NCBI GenBank assembly: GCA_039105265.1
Contig: JAPFFF010000001.1
Coordinates: 8,804,001-8,868,000 of the forward strand
Source of the DNA: Tritrichomonas musculus
Lineage: Eukaryota > Parabasalia > Tritrichomonadida > Tritrichomonadidae
Direction: 5' to 3'
DNA length: 64,000 nucleotides
The position numbers and the translations under genes are program-made. Positions 21,553 through 31,700 of this stretch are shown here, piece by piece. Positions within the stretch are counted from its first letter, which is position 1, and every line of letters starts with the position of its first letter. The notes below the pieces were generated by a model. The model ran no database searches. It had not been told where the DNA came from and worked only from the letters and a program-made list of their open reading frames with translations.

Positions 21553-22998
21553 AATAAAGGGGGATCAATTTTACGATTTTACTAAAGTGAAAACTAAGTA
21601 ATTTAAGTATAAAAAATGAATTAAATTAATGGAATAATATAAAAGTTAAAGAATATTCAATAAAAATTATAGTAGGGATAAAAAGATAAATGATGATTTT
21701 TAAAATTTCTGAAAAAGTTTGTATTTTTCTATTAAAAAATTTTGGTCGCATTCAAATTATTTTTTTTTTCATTCAATTTTTATTTATAAAAATTGAATAA
21801 AAAATGGAAAAATGTTAATATTTAAATAATTTTATCAGCTTTAGTAAATATGTATAGTTTATATTTTACTTATACTATATATTATACAATTATATATATA
21901 AAATAAAAAACAAACTATCTAAACTACCAAGATATATGAATAATACTAATATTTTATCTAATTTATTTGAACGTTATTTCATATAAAGAAAAAAATAAAA
22001 AAATAAATCAATTCAAATTAATAGAAAAGATATCAAGAATAATAATAAATAATTACTAACTATACTATTCATAAATTCTGGTTTTATTAAAAATATTTCA
22101 AAAACTAAATTTTAATCATATCTTATATGTATTTAATAAAAACTGATCAGTAAAGATATTAGAAAGCCTTTAATTTTTAATATATCTTTATGAATGTTAC
22201 CAAAAAAGTTATTATATTAACAAAAAAAAGCTGAAATATTCAAATTTATTGATTATTTGTTTTTCTGAATTAAGAGATAATCTATTTTATTTAATGAAAT
22301 TTAAAAATTATATAGATAAAATAATCTAATTAATAAATTAAAAATGCTAAAAATATTTCATATGCTTGAAAAAATCTAAATAAAAATATGTAGGAAATAT
22401 CTCAAAAAGTGAGTTGGAAATAGTTCAAAATTATAAATTGATAATAATTAAAAAGTTTAATTTATAAATCTTTAAATTTTAAAATATTCAAAAAGTGAGT
22501 TGGAAATAGTTCAATTTTTTTTGGAAATATTCAAAAAGTGAGTTGGAAATAGTTCAATTTTTTTTTGAATAAACGCACTCTGAAAAATTTATTTCTTTGA
22601 TATCTTTTTATTTCTGCTATAAATATTTTTCATCAATAATTAAACGAAATTAAATATTATTGAATATTTATTAAATATATAATATGAAAACATAACTTAA
22701 TCATATATGGGAAATATTGAAAAATATATCAAAATCCATATTTTCAATTAGACTATTAACAATTAACTTATATCATAAACTATATAATTTTATATAAAAC
22801 TTTTATATATAATTTAATTGTGAAAATATATCTTAAATTTTGATATAAAACAATTTTTTACTTGAAAATAATACGTTAATAATTGATAAGGTAATTCCCC
22901 TTTCATAAAATATAAATAAATAACGCTCTTTTTCAATATAATTAAAATTCTTTTAATATAATAAAAAAAAAAAAAAAAAAAAAAAAATTGATTCCTAT
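21553..22998. other. AT-rich convergent intergenic region
   Basis: About 1.4 kb between two converging genes. It is extremely A/T-rich and has no coding signal. It holds a cluster of three short direct repeats (22393-22555, listed separately) and a homopolymer run of about 25 A at 22963-22987, just after the stop of the VWA gene on the other strand. Confidence 0.5.
22393..22555. repeat. Three direct copies of a ~30-bp intergenic repeat
   Basis: The core TCAAAAAGTGAGTTGGAAAT followed by AGTTCAA occurs at 22393-22428, 22484-22514 and 22523-22555. Copies one and three also share the preceding GGAAATAT. The AAAAAGTGAG part resembles the CCACTTTTTNAA-type motif seen in other spacers of this window. 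Function unknown; it could be a minisatellite seed or a protein-binding cluster. Confidence 0.7.
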
Positions 22999-25872
22999 CT
23001 ACTCTTCATACAATTCAGCGGATGAAATAAGTTTGCCTTGATTATGGTGAGTGTTTGTCATATAGATATCATCGCATCTTTCATCTTTAGAAATGTTAAC
23101 ATCATCGGGGACTTTATCAAAAATTTTCACGCCTCCAATATAATCTACATATTTAGCTTTTCCTGTTTCTCCAGCTTTTTGCTTTGCTTCATATTGCGAT
23201 TTATTATTATTATAAAGAGTAGCTGCTTCTTTATTTAAGATTGAATCTTCATCTGGAGTCTTAAGTAATTGTATTATACCTTCAATAATAGAATCAATTC
23301 CAACTTTTGGTGTATAATCTTTATCAATTAAACTAAATTTGATGGTTCCTTCTTGAGAAACGTTAGGATGGAAAGGAATGGTCAAAAATTTGAAAGATGG
23401 AGGTACTGTTGGATATGATGAGGATAATGACATATAAATGTTGAGCCATTTTCCTTTAAATGGAGTTCCTTCTGGTCCTTTAATAAATATTCTCCATTCA
23501 TCAGGAGTTGCATAGGATGAATAAACTATATAATTATCATTTGGATTATGACCGATGATATTCAATTCTTTTAATGCTCGTCGGCTTCTCATAGTTTTAA
23601 TTTCTCGTTCATTCTGATATAAATAGCATGCGTAAAGTGGTGATGCTAATTGGATTTTAAATTGAGCTAAGTAAATTACTTGATTCTTTGCAACTTCATC
23701 ATAGTTGCCATTGAATTCTGAAGCTTTTGTGTCCAAAATTGCATCATTAATTGGTGTTTTGTGAGGAGGATCAATATGCCTCATTTTAATATTAAGAAAA
23801 GCTTCTTGTTCAAAGATTTTGAGACCTTCCTCAATGTTTGATGGTTGGAAACATAAACCGCCAGTAAGTTTTGATATTGCACACATTTTATCATTTTTTT
23901 CATTTGAAGCAACAAGTACGGTATCAACTATGATTCCATTTTTAATGAAACTATCTGTGAGTTCAGAAGGAGATGAACTAGATTTGTTATCTGTTCCATC
24001 AGATATGACAATTATCCTTAGTTTAGCGTTTGGATAAGGAAGCTCAGAATCACTACCACCGCGAGGTTTGGTTATATTAAGAATCATTTCTTGTGCCTTA
24101 GATAAAGCATCATAAAGAAGTGTTTTGCCATCTGGTTTAACATCTTTCAATCTATCTAAAAATTGAGATGACATGGCTGTTAATCCTTGAATAACTTCAA
24201 CTTCAGAATGAAAACCTATTAATCCATAAATTGATGATACGCGTAAAGAATTTGCTTGGTCAACAAGCGCATGAAGATACCTGTTTGCTATTTGGATTCG
24301 TGATAGTGCACCGCCTCTTGGATTACCGCCTTCCATTTTGAATTTCATTGAAGTTGATTTATCATAGCATATAACAATAATTTGGTCAACAACATTGCCA
24401 TCAATAAGAGATAGAAATTCTTCTTTATCAGAATTGTGTAACTTTGTTGCAAGATCATCAATAGAGATCTCTTTAATTGAACCTATTTTAGGATCGATAT
24501 ATTCAATCCAATTCTTCTTATTTTTAACTTCTTTAATAAACAAAATAGATTCGTTTTTTCCTTCGCCACGAACAAATGTTGGGTAGTATATATAGTGTAA
24601 TGAGAGTGGGGCAACGGGCTTAAATGTTTTTTTCATATTAAAAATATTGTTAACTTTGTCTGTAAAAATATCTGTTGGTGGCTTTTCCAATATGATACCT
24701 TCGTAGGCATCTTTCTCTATATCACCACCCCAAATTATAACATGATCCTGTTGATTCTTTACCTTCAAAAACTCATAAATTAAAGCTTCATTTGGAGATG
24801 GATCATTATCTAGATCAATTGTACGCAAGTCTAAAAAGTCTGTAACTTTAAGTTTGTTTATATATGTTAAAATTTGGAAGGTGTATTTAAAGATTTTATC
24901 ATTTTTGATACTTTCTGGTAGAAGTGATTTGAAGAGCGTGAATAAAGGTGCTGTAATTGAAATAATATTAAGAGCGTTAAGTTGTGAATGTTCTAGTAAT
25001 CGACAAATATTAATAAAAAGTGGTGCAAATCTTGTAACTTTTGCCAGTGCAATCATTAAATGTTCGCCATGAATTCCTCCGTGGAAAAGATATCCCAAAA
25101 ATGAAGCCATTTGTGTCAAACCAGCAAGTGAAGAATCAAAAAGAGGTGAAATCATGTTTTTGTAAATTCCAGAACAATTGCATGGCTCATCAATTTCTCT
25201 ATAAACAAAGTCTCCTAGATTCTTTGTGACAATAACATAAATTCTGTTCCAACTATGATCTGCTGCTTCAAAGAAATCGCCAAGTGTTCTTTTTTCTGGA
25301 TCATCTCCTGGGAGAAATAAAACGCCACTGGGCAAGAAAATGTGAATATCAAAATCATCAGGAATTCCAGGATCAGCAAAAGATTGAATAAGAGTTTTGA
25401 TTTTCTTGCTAATATCATCATATTTCTCTTTAACATGTAACACCATTCTGTCTCCTTCGAGTAATGATTTTGCAGTTGCTGTTGTATAAATACGATAATT
25501 ATTTTTGCCGTACCTAGGAGTTATATCATTTTCATCTAGAGTGCTGTGCGATGATGAACTAATTGTATCTGTTAGCTCTTCGTCTTTTTTTGTTTTTACG
25601 AAAAAATCAAAAGTTGGTAGAGTTTCAAGTTCAATGTCAGGGTTATTTGAAACATATATAACTGAGGTTTCAGTATCAGCAAAATAGTTGTCCAGAAGAT
25701 TTCCTTCATCAAGCTTACGTCCATTTAGATAAGCTGAGTTTAAATCACTTAATTCTAATTTTTCACCAACCAGATCTATGAAATCAGCAACTATCAATGG
25801 TGGTTCAACATCTATAGATAAAACTTCTTTACCATCAATCGAATAATAAATTGTCTTAGTTCCAGCACTCAT
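22999..25872 (-). CDS. Ubiquitin-like/VWA protein with inactive E2 (UBC) domain
   Basis: 957 residues with a rare layout. Residues 5-76 look like a ubiquitin-type beta-grasp fold. A von Willebrand A domain spans about 495-685 with a complete-looking MIDAS: DKSTSM (Asp504, Ser506, Ser508), Thr584 in DGKTLLYDAL and Asp625 in SDGTD. A ubiquitin-conjugating fold spans about 765-900, with WRIFIKGPEGTPFKGKW and YPTVPPSFKF as in true E2s and the HPN motif at 835-837. The catalytic cysteine, eight residues after the HPN asparagine, is Lys845, so it should bind rather than transfer ubiquitin, like UEV proteins. The region between (120-480) is helical and unrecognised. The metal-binding VWA part suggests a scaffold that brings partners to a ubiquitin step. 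Start ATG at 25872. Confidence 0.85.
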   Translation of the reverse strand: MSAGTKTIYYSIDGKEVLSIDVEPPLIVADFIDLVGEKLELSDLNSAYLNGRKLDEGNLLDNYFADTETSVIYVSNNPDIELETLPTFDFFVKTKKDEELTDTISSSSHSTLDENDITPRYGKNNYRIYTTATAKSLLEGDRMVLHVKEKYDDISKKIKTLIQSFADPGIPDDFDIHIFLPSGVLFLPGDDPEKRTLGDFFEAADHSWNRIYVIVTKNLGDFVYREIDEPCNCSGIYKNMISPLFDSSLAGLTQMASFLGYLFHGGIHGEHLMIALAKVTRFAPLFINICRLLEHSQLNALNIISITAPLFTLFKSLLPESIKNDKIFKYTFQILTYINKLKVTDFLDLRTIDLDNDPSPNEALIYEFLKVKNQQDHVIIWGGDIEKDAYEGIILEKPPTDIFTDKVNNIFNMKKTFKPVAPLSLHYIYYPTFVRGEGKNESILFIKEVKNKKNWIEYIDPKIGSIKEISIDDLATKLHNSDKEEFLSLIDGNVVDQIIVICYDKSTSMKFKMEGGNPRGGALSRIQIANRYLHALVDQANSLRVSSIYGLIGFHSEVEVIQGLTAMSSQFLDRLKDVKPDGKTLLYDALSKAQEMILNITKPRGGSDSELPYPNAKLRIIVISDGTDNKSSSSPSELTDSFIKNGIIVDTVLVASNEKNDKMCAISKLTGGLCFQPSNIEEGLKIFEQEAFLNIKMRHIDPPHKTPINDAILDTKASEFNGNYDEVAKNQVIYLAQFKIQLASPLYACYLYQNEREIKTMRSRRALKELNIIGHNPNDNYIVYSSYATPDEWRIFIKGPEGTPFKGKWLNIYMSLSSSYPTVPPSFKFLTIPFHPNVSQEGTIKFSLIDKDYTPKVGIDSIIEGIIQLLKTPDEDSILNKEAATLYNNNKSQYEAKQKAGETGKAKYVDYIGGVKIFDKVPDDVNISKDERCDDIYMTNTHHNQGKLISSAELYEE

Positions 25873-26684
25873 AATTAATTTAAAATTGACAAAAATATTT
25901 TCTTTGTAGTATTTGAATTAAATTGAATTTTTTGTCTATTATTATCAAAAAGTTGAAAATTTTTAATTCAATTGATGGGTGAACCTGATTTTCTACTCAT
26001 CCACTTTTTCAAAATAGGAAAATCGACTTTTTGAGAAAAAAATTTTCATTAATAAAAATGAAAGAAATAAAGAAATAGAGAGAAAATCTTGTTTAAACCT
26101 ACCATTTTAAGAAATAATATTTCCATGATTAAGTTTATCACACAGCTGTTTGCGACATTATATTCATCAAATAGTGCTTTCCATTTTTTGCAACGCTATA
26201 AAGGAAAATCCAAATTTGAATTAAATTCTTTATTTTGACTTTTATTTTAAATTCATTTTAATCGTTTTCTATGAAAAAGTAGATTTTCCTCTTTTGAGAC
26301 GTTTTTGAATTTTACAACCTTACTGTATCTCATTTTTACTTTTTGAAATGATAAACAATTTAAAAAGTGGAGATATAAGAAATCCGATGTATTAAAAAAG
26401 CGTGTCAAGTTATTTTTTTAATTTTAATTTAATAATTTATCTGAGTAGCCATTAATCCATGTTAGCTCAATCCTGATATGATACAAAATCTAATTTGGAA
26501 ATTGAATAATTACCAGAATTTACAAAATATTTATTTTAAGAATATATGATTAATATATTTTAATAGTCAATACTTCTCCAACAATTAATTTTAAATGATG
26601 AAAAGCTGATAAGTGATTTTTTAGTTTAAAAAAAATTTTATATCACATTTCGCATTAAAAAAAGGCTTTCACCAATATTTAAAT
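25873..26684. other. Divergent intergenic region with recurrent AAAAAGTGG motifs
   Basis: About 800 bp between two divergent genes. It carries CCACTTTTTCAA at 26001-26012, CGACTTTTTGAG near 26034, and TTAAAAAGTGG at 26360-26370. These are copies, in both orientations, of the motif seen in several other spacers here. No gene or RNA is supported. Confidence 0.5.
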
Positions 26685-27977
26685 ATGATTTCCCAATCAG
26701 TTACTATTAATCCCCCTAATTCTTATAATCAGATTATTAAACTCATAGCAAATAAAGAAAAAACATTTTTATTTATTCATAATAAAAACAAATATTACGC
26801 AAATCCAATAGTTACATGTTATCATTCAAGGAAAATTAATTTTATTTTAATGAGTGATCCACTTTTTAATGAATATATGGTTCCAAATTATAGCGGGGAT
26901 TTTCAATTAGTTATTGATTTTTTACAGAATAGCCCAATTGAAATCAATGAAGGCAATGCTCTCTTTCTGATTAATGTTGGATGTGATTTGCAAATTGATA
27001 ATCTTGTTTCTAGATGTTTACCTTATATTCCTATAGAAACCTTTTTAACAAACAAAAATAATATTTTGCAGAACTTATATTTCTCAGGATCTAATATTGA
27101 AAAGGTATTATTAATACTTTCGTCTCACTTCACTGAACTTTTATCAACAGATTTTCTCATAAAATTACCAATTCCTTTTATCGATGCAATTCTTCATTCA
27201 CCATTATTAAATGTTGATTCTAAAGATCTCTTAAATTTTTTATCCAAGATTTTTAATTGGAAAAAAAATCCCAATCATAGACTTGCAAAATATCTTCCTC
27301 TTGAGATAATCCCAAAAGATGACATTAAATGCTATTTAAATGATTATCGTTTGAATTTCAATCATCAGCGTATAAACATATTTAATTCGTTTCAAATTAC
27401 CGATAAAAAAATTCATATTTCTGGGTATTCTGTGGTGAAAGCAGATTTACCACCGCCTATTTTTTCAGATGATATTTATCCTGGTATAATACGAAAAATT
27501 TATACCAAATCGCAATTAAATAATAATAATAGCAGCATTTTACTTTCTTCATCCTCTGTCGCTTTTCCTACTGACATGCAAGAAAGTTATGGACCAGAAG
27601 TTCTATTAAACGAAGGCAATGTTCAATACTTTTGTACTAAGCAAGGTGAAAATGAATGGTTAGAAATTGGTTTTGTAAATTATATTGTTTCTGTTTCTGG
27701 ATATATGCTAATGTCATGGAGAGGAGCATCAAATAAAGTTTGCCCTGTTTCTTGGAATCTAGAAGCATCTAATGATTGTAAACAATGGTTTATTATTGAC
27801 AGTAAAGAAAATATCTTAGATCTTATGATTGATAGTGGATGTTATGTAGCTAGTATTGATCAATCAAAGTGGTATAAATATTTCAGATTTACTCAGCTAA
27901 AAACTGGAAATGAAGGAAATACAGCCCTTGCTTTGGCCGGTTTTGAAATTTATGGATTAGCCAGATTATCATCCTAA
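26685..27977 (+). CDS. BTB-like and F5/8 type C (discoidin) domain protein
   Basis: 430 residues. The first 120 resemble a BTB/POZ-like fold (LFIHNKNKYYANPIV, then FILMSDPLFNEYM and LVIDFLQNSP), followed by a BACK-like helical stretch (120-220). The C-terminal 170 residues match the galactose-binding-like F5/8 type C fold: NEWLEIGFVNYIVSVSGY, then WNLEASNDCKQWFIID, and YKYFRFTQ...ALAGFEIYG at the end. This combination is a large expanded family in trichomonads, with roles unproven; an intracellular adaptor is a reasonable guess. No signal peptide. A Ser/Asn-rich linker lies near 280-295. The ATG at 26685 is the first in frame. Confidence 0.8.
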   Translation: MISQSVTINPPNSYNQIIKLIANKEKTFLFIHNKNKYYANPIVTCYHSRKINFILMSDPLFNEYMVPNYSGDFQLVIDFLQNSPIEINEGNALFLINVGCDLQIDNLVSRCLPYIPIETFLTNKNNILQNLYFSGSNIEKVLLILSSHFTELLSTDFLIKLPIPFIDAILHSPLLNVDSKDLLNFLSKIFNWKKNPNHRLAKYLPLEIIPKDDIKCYLNDYRLNFNHQRINIFNSFQITDKKIHISGYSVVKADLPPPIFSDDIYPGIIRKIYTKSQLNNNNSSILLSSSSVAFPTDMQESYGPEVLLNEGNVQYFCTKQGENEWLEIGFVNYIVSVSGYMLMSWRGASNKVCPVSWNLEASNDCKQWFIIDSKENILDLMIDSGCYVASIDQSKWYKYFRFTQLKTGNEGNTALALAGFEIYGLARLSS

Positions 27978-28425
27978 TATAATTTCAAAATACTTCTTAA
28001 CCGACATCATTATATTACCAAAAAGAATTTTGTTTATTACGATTTTTTGTTTTAATAAAATTTATTCCAAACTCTTATATTTTGCTTTTTATTTTTTTCC
28101 ATTGGCTCTATGAGAGTATCTGCAACTCTTTTTTTCGCAATCCCTTCTCAAAAAGTGGAAAATAAAACATAAATATCTTTTTAAATAAAAATATTTAATC
28201 ATTATTATTATTATTTTCAAATAGTAAAAGTTTAATTTATTATAAATTAATATAATATTAAATTAATTCTGAAAAAAACCTTGAATTTGTCGATACATTT
28301 AATAACTATTCAGCCATTTTTCTCTTATAGTTAAACTTTAAATAATTAAAAAATATAAAAATACTCAAGAAAATAAAAAACTATTTTTCCGCGATTTAGA
28401 TAAAAGCTTCTTTAAAGTTAAAAAA
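27978..28425. other. AT-rich intergenic spacer
   Basis: Holds the 3' end of the BTB-F5/8C gene and the upstream side of the transposase-like gene. It contains TCAAAAAGTGG at 28148-28158 and an ATT microsatellite near 28200. No gene seen. Confidence 0.45.
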
Positions 28426-28452
28426 ATGCAAAAAAAAATAGTTAGAAATATT

Positions 28453-28534
28453 TATACGTTTTTTGAAATTTTAAGTATACGTTTTTTAGTGCTTTTTCAT
28501 ATTATTTTAAATATACTAAAACGTATACTTCATT
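28453..28534. promoter_or_regulatory. Inverted and direct TATACGTTTT boxes before the transposase-like gene
   Basis: AAGTATACGTTTT at 28473-28485 is repeated exactly inverted at 28518-28530, and a further direct copy of TATACGTTTTTT lies at 28453-28464. An initiator-like TCATT (28530-28534) follows at once, nine bases before the ATG at 28543. The cluster looks like an operator or promoter rather than coding sequence, although an open frame with an earlier ATG (28426) runs through it. Confidence 0.5.
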
Positions 28535-28542
28535 TTTTTAAT

Positions 28543-30402
28543 ATGAAAGAATGTTCTGTAAATCAATCAGTGAATTCATCTCCTCAACCTGACTCCAAAA
28601 CGGTTTTAAAAATGAGGAATGCACTTGAAAAACAAAAAATGCAACGCGAAATGTCACGTGAATTGGCAGATTTGGCCGAAATAGCACCACAAGGTAGGAG
28701 ATATTCTCATAGAATGCAGATTATTTCACTTAGAATATTTTTAGCTTCATCAACTGCCTATTTAATTATATCTCAGTTTTTTGCATTTCCTTGTATTCGA
28801 ACAATGTATTCTGATCAAAAAAGATTACTTGAGTCAGTACATAATAAGTTAACTCAAATCAAAGAATGCCAACTCATTGCTAGAGAATTTACTAAAAATT
28901 GGCCAAAAAATACTAAAATTATTCTTGGAGTAGATGCTTGCTCTGTAAATCCATATGTAGCATTATTTAAAAACAGAACGGTAAAAGGTTTGATCGATGA
29001 TGATCCTATATCTAAAAATATGATTAATGAAAACGAAATAACAATATCAATATTTGAAGAGTGGCTCAAAAAACAAGAAACAAAAATCATAGATTCGTTA
29101 TTTTTATTTAACGTTCAACCTTTGAATCCAAATCTAAAATCTTTTATAATTCATATTTTCCCTACAAAAAGTGGAAAGGCCAATTCAATTATTATGGACA
29201 TTTTGTTGGAGCTTTCAAAAGAATTGAAAAAGTTGGAAATTGAAACAATTTCATTTGCTGCAGATGGCGACACTTTTTTTAGTCAAATGCATGAGACAAA
29301 CATTGCTAACCATATTTTTCATAATAATTATGTGATAAAATCAGTGTTGCAAAAAACTCTAATGATATCAGATCCTTTACATGTTCTAAAGCGAGTTCGT
29401 TATCATTTAATTCCAGAAATAGAAGACAAATCTCAATTGCTTAAAATTTTAAATTTGCCCAGTATGGTTTTTAGAAATGACAGAGCATCAAAGATGCACG
29501 ACAAATTGCCTCTACTTCTATTACAAATTGAGAATTATGAATTACTTTGTCAATCAAAACAATTCAATTACTCTTTTTATATACTTCCTTATGCATTACT
29601 ATTAACATCATTATCACGCCAAATGGAATACTCTGAAAGATTATATCTACTTCATATGAGTCGATCAATCCTTCATCGAATGCATTTTTCGGATCATAAT
29701 ATTATTAAAAAACAAATTCAAATGAAACCAAATATCATTCGTGATGCCTTGTCTACATTGATAAGTATTTGTGACATTTTGCATCTAAATTCAATTGAAA
29801 TGATTCATATGAACAGATTAGGTACTAACCCAATAGAACATGATTTCGCAGTAATTCGATTGAGATCAAAGGATCATAACAGAGCTCAACGATTTATAAA
29901 TGAAGCAGCTAAAATAAATGCTTTACAAAAATTGAGAGAGGAAATGATTGAAGAAACAATTAATCATAGAGATTTACAATTCGGAAGAATTGTTGAAGCG
30001 CATCCTTATAAAATTGATTTTATGCTTGTAGAGAAAATGGTTAACTCATTGATTAATGAAGCCTCAAATGGAATTTGTGATATTAATTGCCAGAAAGCAC
30101 ATCAACTTTTTCAAAAAGTAATTAAAAATAAAAATATTGAAAATAAGAAATGTTATTTATTCAATAGCGATCAGGTATTGTTGGCACCAAATTCTAACAT
30201 AAAAATTGAAAAAAGGCAAGATGCTGCAAATTTACAACATAAGAAATGCCGCTGGACAGCAGATGAAGTTGACTTATTAATGAAGTTGAATAAAGATTTA
30301 AATGGCAAAATTGAAATGATCATTAATTATTTTCCAAAAAGGACAACTGAATCAATAACCAAAAAGATGAAAGAAATTAAAAACATCAAAGAGAAAAAAT
30401 AA
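28543..30402 (+). CDS. P-element/THAP9-like transposase relative with C-terminal Myb domain
   Basis: 619 residues from the ATG at 28543. An in-frame ATG at 28426 would add 39 hydrophobic residues encoded by a palindromic promoter-like stretch, so I prefer the later start. The core looks like an RNase-H-fold transposase of the P-element group: Asp131 in LGVDACS, Asp241 in FAADGD, the DPLHVLKRVRYHL signature (Asp277), and a late acidic residue Glu432 in NPIEHDFAVIRLR, which resembles the P-element segment carrying the last catalytic glutamate. The C-terminus (569-613) is a single Myb/SANT-type helix-turn-helix (RWTADEVDLLMKL ... YFPKRTTESITKKMKEI). I found no terminal inverted repeats or target duplication around the gene and the frame is unbroken. 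It may be a domesticated transposase acting as a DNA-binding protein, or an element whose ends I cannot see. Confidence 0.65.
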   Translation: MKECSVNQSVNSSPQPDSKTVLKMRNALEKQKMQREMSRELADLAEIAPQGRRYSHRMQIISLRIFLASSTAYLIISQFFAFPCIRTMYSDQKRLLESVHNKLTQIKECQLIAREFTKNWPKNTKIILGVDACSVNPYVALFKNRTVKGLIDDDPISKNMINENEITISIFEEWLKKQETKIIDSLFLFNVQPLNPNLKSFIIHIFPTKSGKANSIIMDILLELSKELKKLEIETISFAADGDTFFSQMHETNIANHIFHNNYVIKSVLQKTLMISDPLHVLKRVRYHLIPEIEDKSQLLKILNLPSMVFRNDRASKMHDKLPLLLLQIENYELLCQSKQFNYSFYILPYALLLTSLSRQMEYSERLYLLHMSRSILHRMHFSDHNIIKKQIQMKPNIIRDALSTLISICDILHLNSIEMIHMNRLGTNPIEHDFAVIRLRSKDHNRAQRFINEAAKINALQKLREEMIEETINHRDLQFGRIVEAHPYKIDFMLVEKMVNSLINEASNGICDINCQKAHQLFQKVIKNKNIENKKCYLFNSDQVLLAPNSNIKIEKRQDAANLQHKKCRWTADEVDLLMKLNKDLNGKIEMIINYFPKRTTESITKKMKEIKNIKEKK

Positions 30403-31547
30403 TAACTAAAAAATTTGATGATCGAATTATTTAATTTTTTTTATTTTTTGTCAAAATCAAAAGTTTGCATATAATAATAAAATACATTTATATAATCAAG
30501 GAAAAAATTCGTATAAATGATTTTTTTCAATGAAATTTAAAATTCATGATTAATGATATTAAATTGTGTTTTTAAAAAAACTGGCAATTTGGATCCCAAT
30601 TATTATTATAACGGACAAAATAATATTTTTATTAGAAAGCAAGTAAAAATTTCCTTATTTTTTTTGACATTTAGAAATTTTGGATAATTTCACAGCTAAT
30701 TGCCTTATATTTTCAAAAAATCATGTTTGAAGTAAAAATTGTAAGTTTTATTTCTGTATTTCATCCAAATTATTGCCAAAATTAAAGATCAATTCTATTT
30801 TATAAATATTATATAGGGAAATGTACTTTTCTATAAAAAAAATTTGAATTTGTCAAGCAACCAACGACACTAAATATTTTTGCTTAAAAAAATGGAGAAA
30901 AATAAAATTAATATTGAGAAATTCGTTTTTTTTTTCTAAAAAAAAATTGTTAAGTTTTTATTTTTAACGATCATATTTTGTGAGAGTTGCAGGTACTCTG
31001 CTCTATGTAGAAGTATTGAATTTTCGTGCCTGCTTTTTGAAAGTGGGTGTGCAAATATCATCAGAAAAAAAATTGAATAAGGACGACCAAAAGCGACCAA
31101 ATAAATACACAAAACCAAAATTGAATTAAAAACGATACAATGATTCAAAAAGTAGAAACGATAAGCATTTTTATTATTGTGGCGCCTTTTTTAACAAGAA
31201 CTCTGGGACTTAGATTTTGAACTTCTTCTGCAGGGATGTTCTCAGTCTATATCTTGGAGGTTTAGCTTGTGAATTCCTACTGCAGGGGGATTTACCAGCT
31301 AAATTTCTGAGATTTAGAAATGTCGAGCATTTTTTTGCGAGGAAGCTCATGTTTTAAGCTTCTGGAACGTAAATTATGAGATCTTCTGCAGAGATTTCAC
31401 CATTTAAGCTTCAGATTGACAATTTCAATTTCATCATCGGGATTAAAGTTTTACGGAATACAGCTTAGAGATGGAAAATAATAGTTGCTTTAGTCCATGA
31501 ACTATAATTTGCTGTTTTTATCATGAGATGCTTATGTATATTTAATA
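30403..31547. other. Intergenic region with degenerate ~53-bp tandem repeat
   Basis: No gene is supported. Around 31215-31430 there are about four degenerate units of roughly 53 bp, marked by CTGCAG at 31228, 31280 and 31386 with a decayed copy near 31335, each followed by a GAT/GAG-TTT...AGCTT stretch. The rest is A/T-rich spacer. Confidence 0.45.
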
Positions 31548-31693
31548 GAGCTCGGAGAAAAAGGGATTTCCTTTTTGAAAATAAAGAATTATATTTATCA
31601 AACATATTTATTTTGATGTGAATAAGTTATATCTGAAAGCATACACTTTTTCGAAAAAAAATTGTTTTTTAAAAAAAAGGTGACTTTTTTATA
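31548..31693 (+). repeat. Dispersed repeat A, copy 1, left part
   Basis: Starts GAGCTCGGAGAAAAAGGG and matches 62686-62829 almost base for base. It stops at the TA where the Tc1/mariner-like transposon begins and resumes at 60066. Together the two parts make one interrupted copy of about 666 bp. Confidence 0.9.
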
Positions 31694-31700
31694 CAGGCTG

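Noticed and set aside
22963-22987. Poly-A run as evidence of a retrocopied gene
   Set aside because: It is poly-T on the coding strand of the adjacent VWA gene and no target duplication is seen; a homopolymer in an A/T-rich spacer explains it.
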